The notes under the pieces were generated by a model, which saw nothing but the letters and a program-made list of their open reading frames with translations, searched no databases and was not told the DNA's origin. A program made the position numbers and the translations under genes. Of a DNA stretch of 40,367 nucleotides, positions 39,874 through 40,367 are shown one piece after another (position 1 is the first letter of the stretch; each line of letters starts with the position of its first letter). This DNA comes from Bacteroidaceae bacterium (lineage in GTDB: Bacteria > Bacteroidota > Bacteroidia > Bacteroidales > Bacteroidaceae): the NCBI GenBank assembly GCA_024697945.1, contig JAILRU010000095.1, positions 1 through 40,367 of the forward strand, given 5' to 3'.

Positions 39874-40367
<494 letters not shown>

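Overview
The window looks like chromosomal DNA of a Bacteroidales bacterium, most likely a Prevotella-like gut or rumen member. The signs are TAnnTTTG-type -7 promoter boxes, a V/A-type ATPase operon containing the DUF2764 gene, an Omp28-type secreted protein, a short protein starting MKKTYLNP, and several secreted proteins ending in a YDLSGR...GIYIxNGKK tail. No tRNA, rRNA, CRISPR array, transposase or phage structural gene was found.

Layout. Positions 1-24488 are transcribed leftward. In order of coordinate they hold two poorly characterised proteins (175-2453); a small protein and two secreted proteins (2721-6475); V-ATPase genes B, A, DUF2764 and E (6543-11738), with a four-helix-bundle (23S intervening-sequence-type) gene lodged between A and B; a GH29 fucosidase overlapping a fasciclin lipoprotein (11871-15400); and two very large secreted dockerin proteins, one with repeated discoidin-like modules and one with a CotH kinase domain (15497-24488). 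Positions 24737-40367 are transcribed rightward: a tripartite RND efflux operon (24737-30270), a GtaA-like DUF4965 protein, a GH31 glycosidase with a C-terminal PA14 domain, a large MscS-type channel (30335-38626), a secreted protein (38846-39652), and a terminal piece where the first 38 codons of dnaK run directly into an internal mreB fragment. That last join is almost certainly an assembly or recombination chimera.

The genes suggest a glycan-foraging cell surface (fucosidase, GH31, GtaA-like enzyme, CotH and dockerin proteins), with export, mechanosensing and ion-pumping functions nearby.

The most unusual content is non-coding. Two intergenic regions (2481-2670 and 20866-21244) are inverted arrays built from 11-bp units that hold one register throughout; the larger has 17 units on each side of a 5-bp centre. 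A separate set of 7-bp (heptad) repeats sits at gene junctions. It forms inverted-arm elements at all three junctions of the V-ATPase operon and after the MscS gene, with a shared box close to CATAATTnnGCTACG. These heptads run into reading frames and supply start codons, stop codons and C-terminal linkers. Other arrays have 8-bp and 9-bp periods. All functional calls are from reading the sequence; no database search was run.
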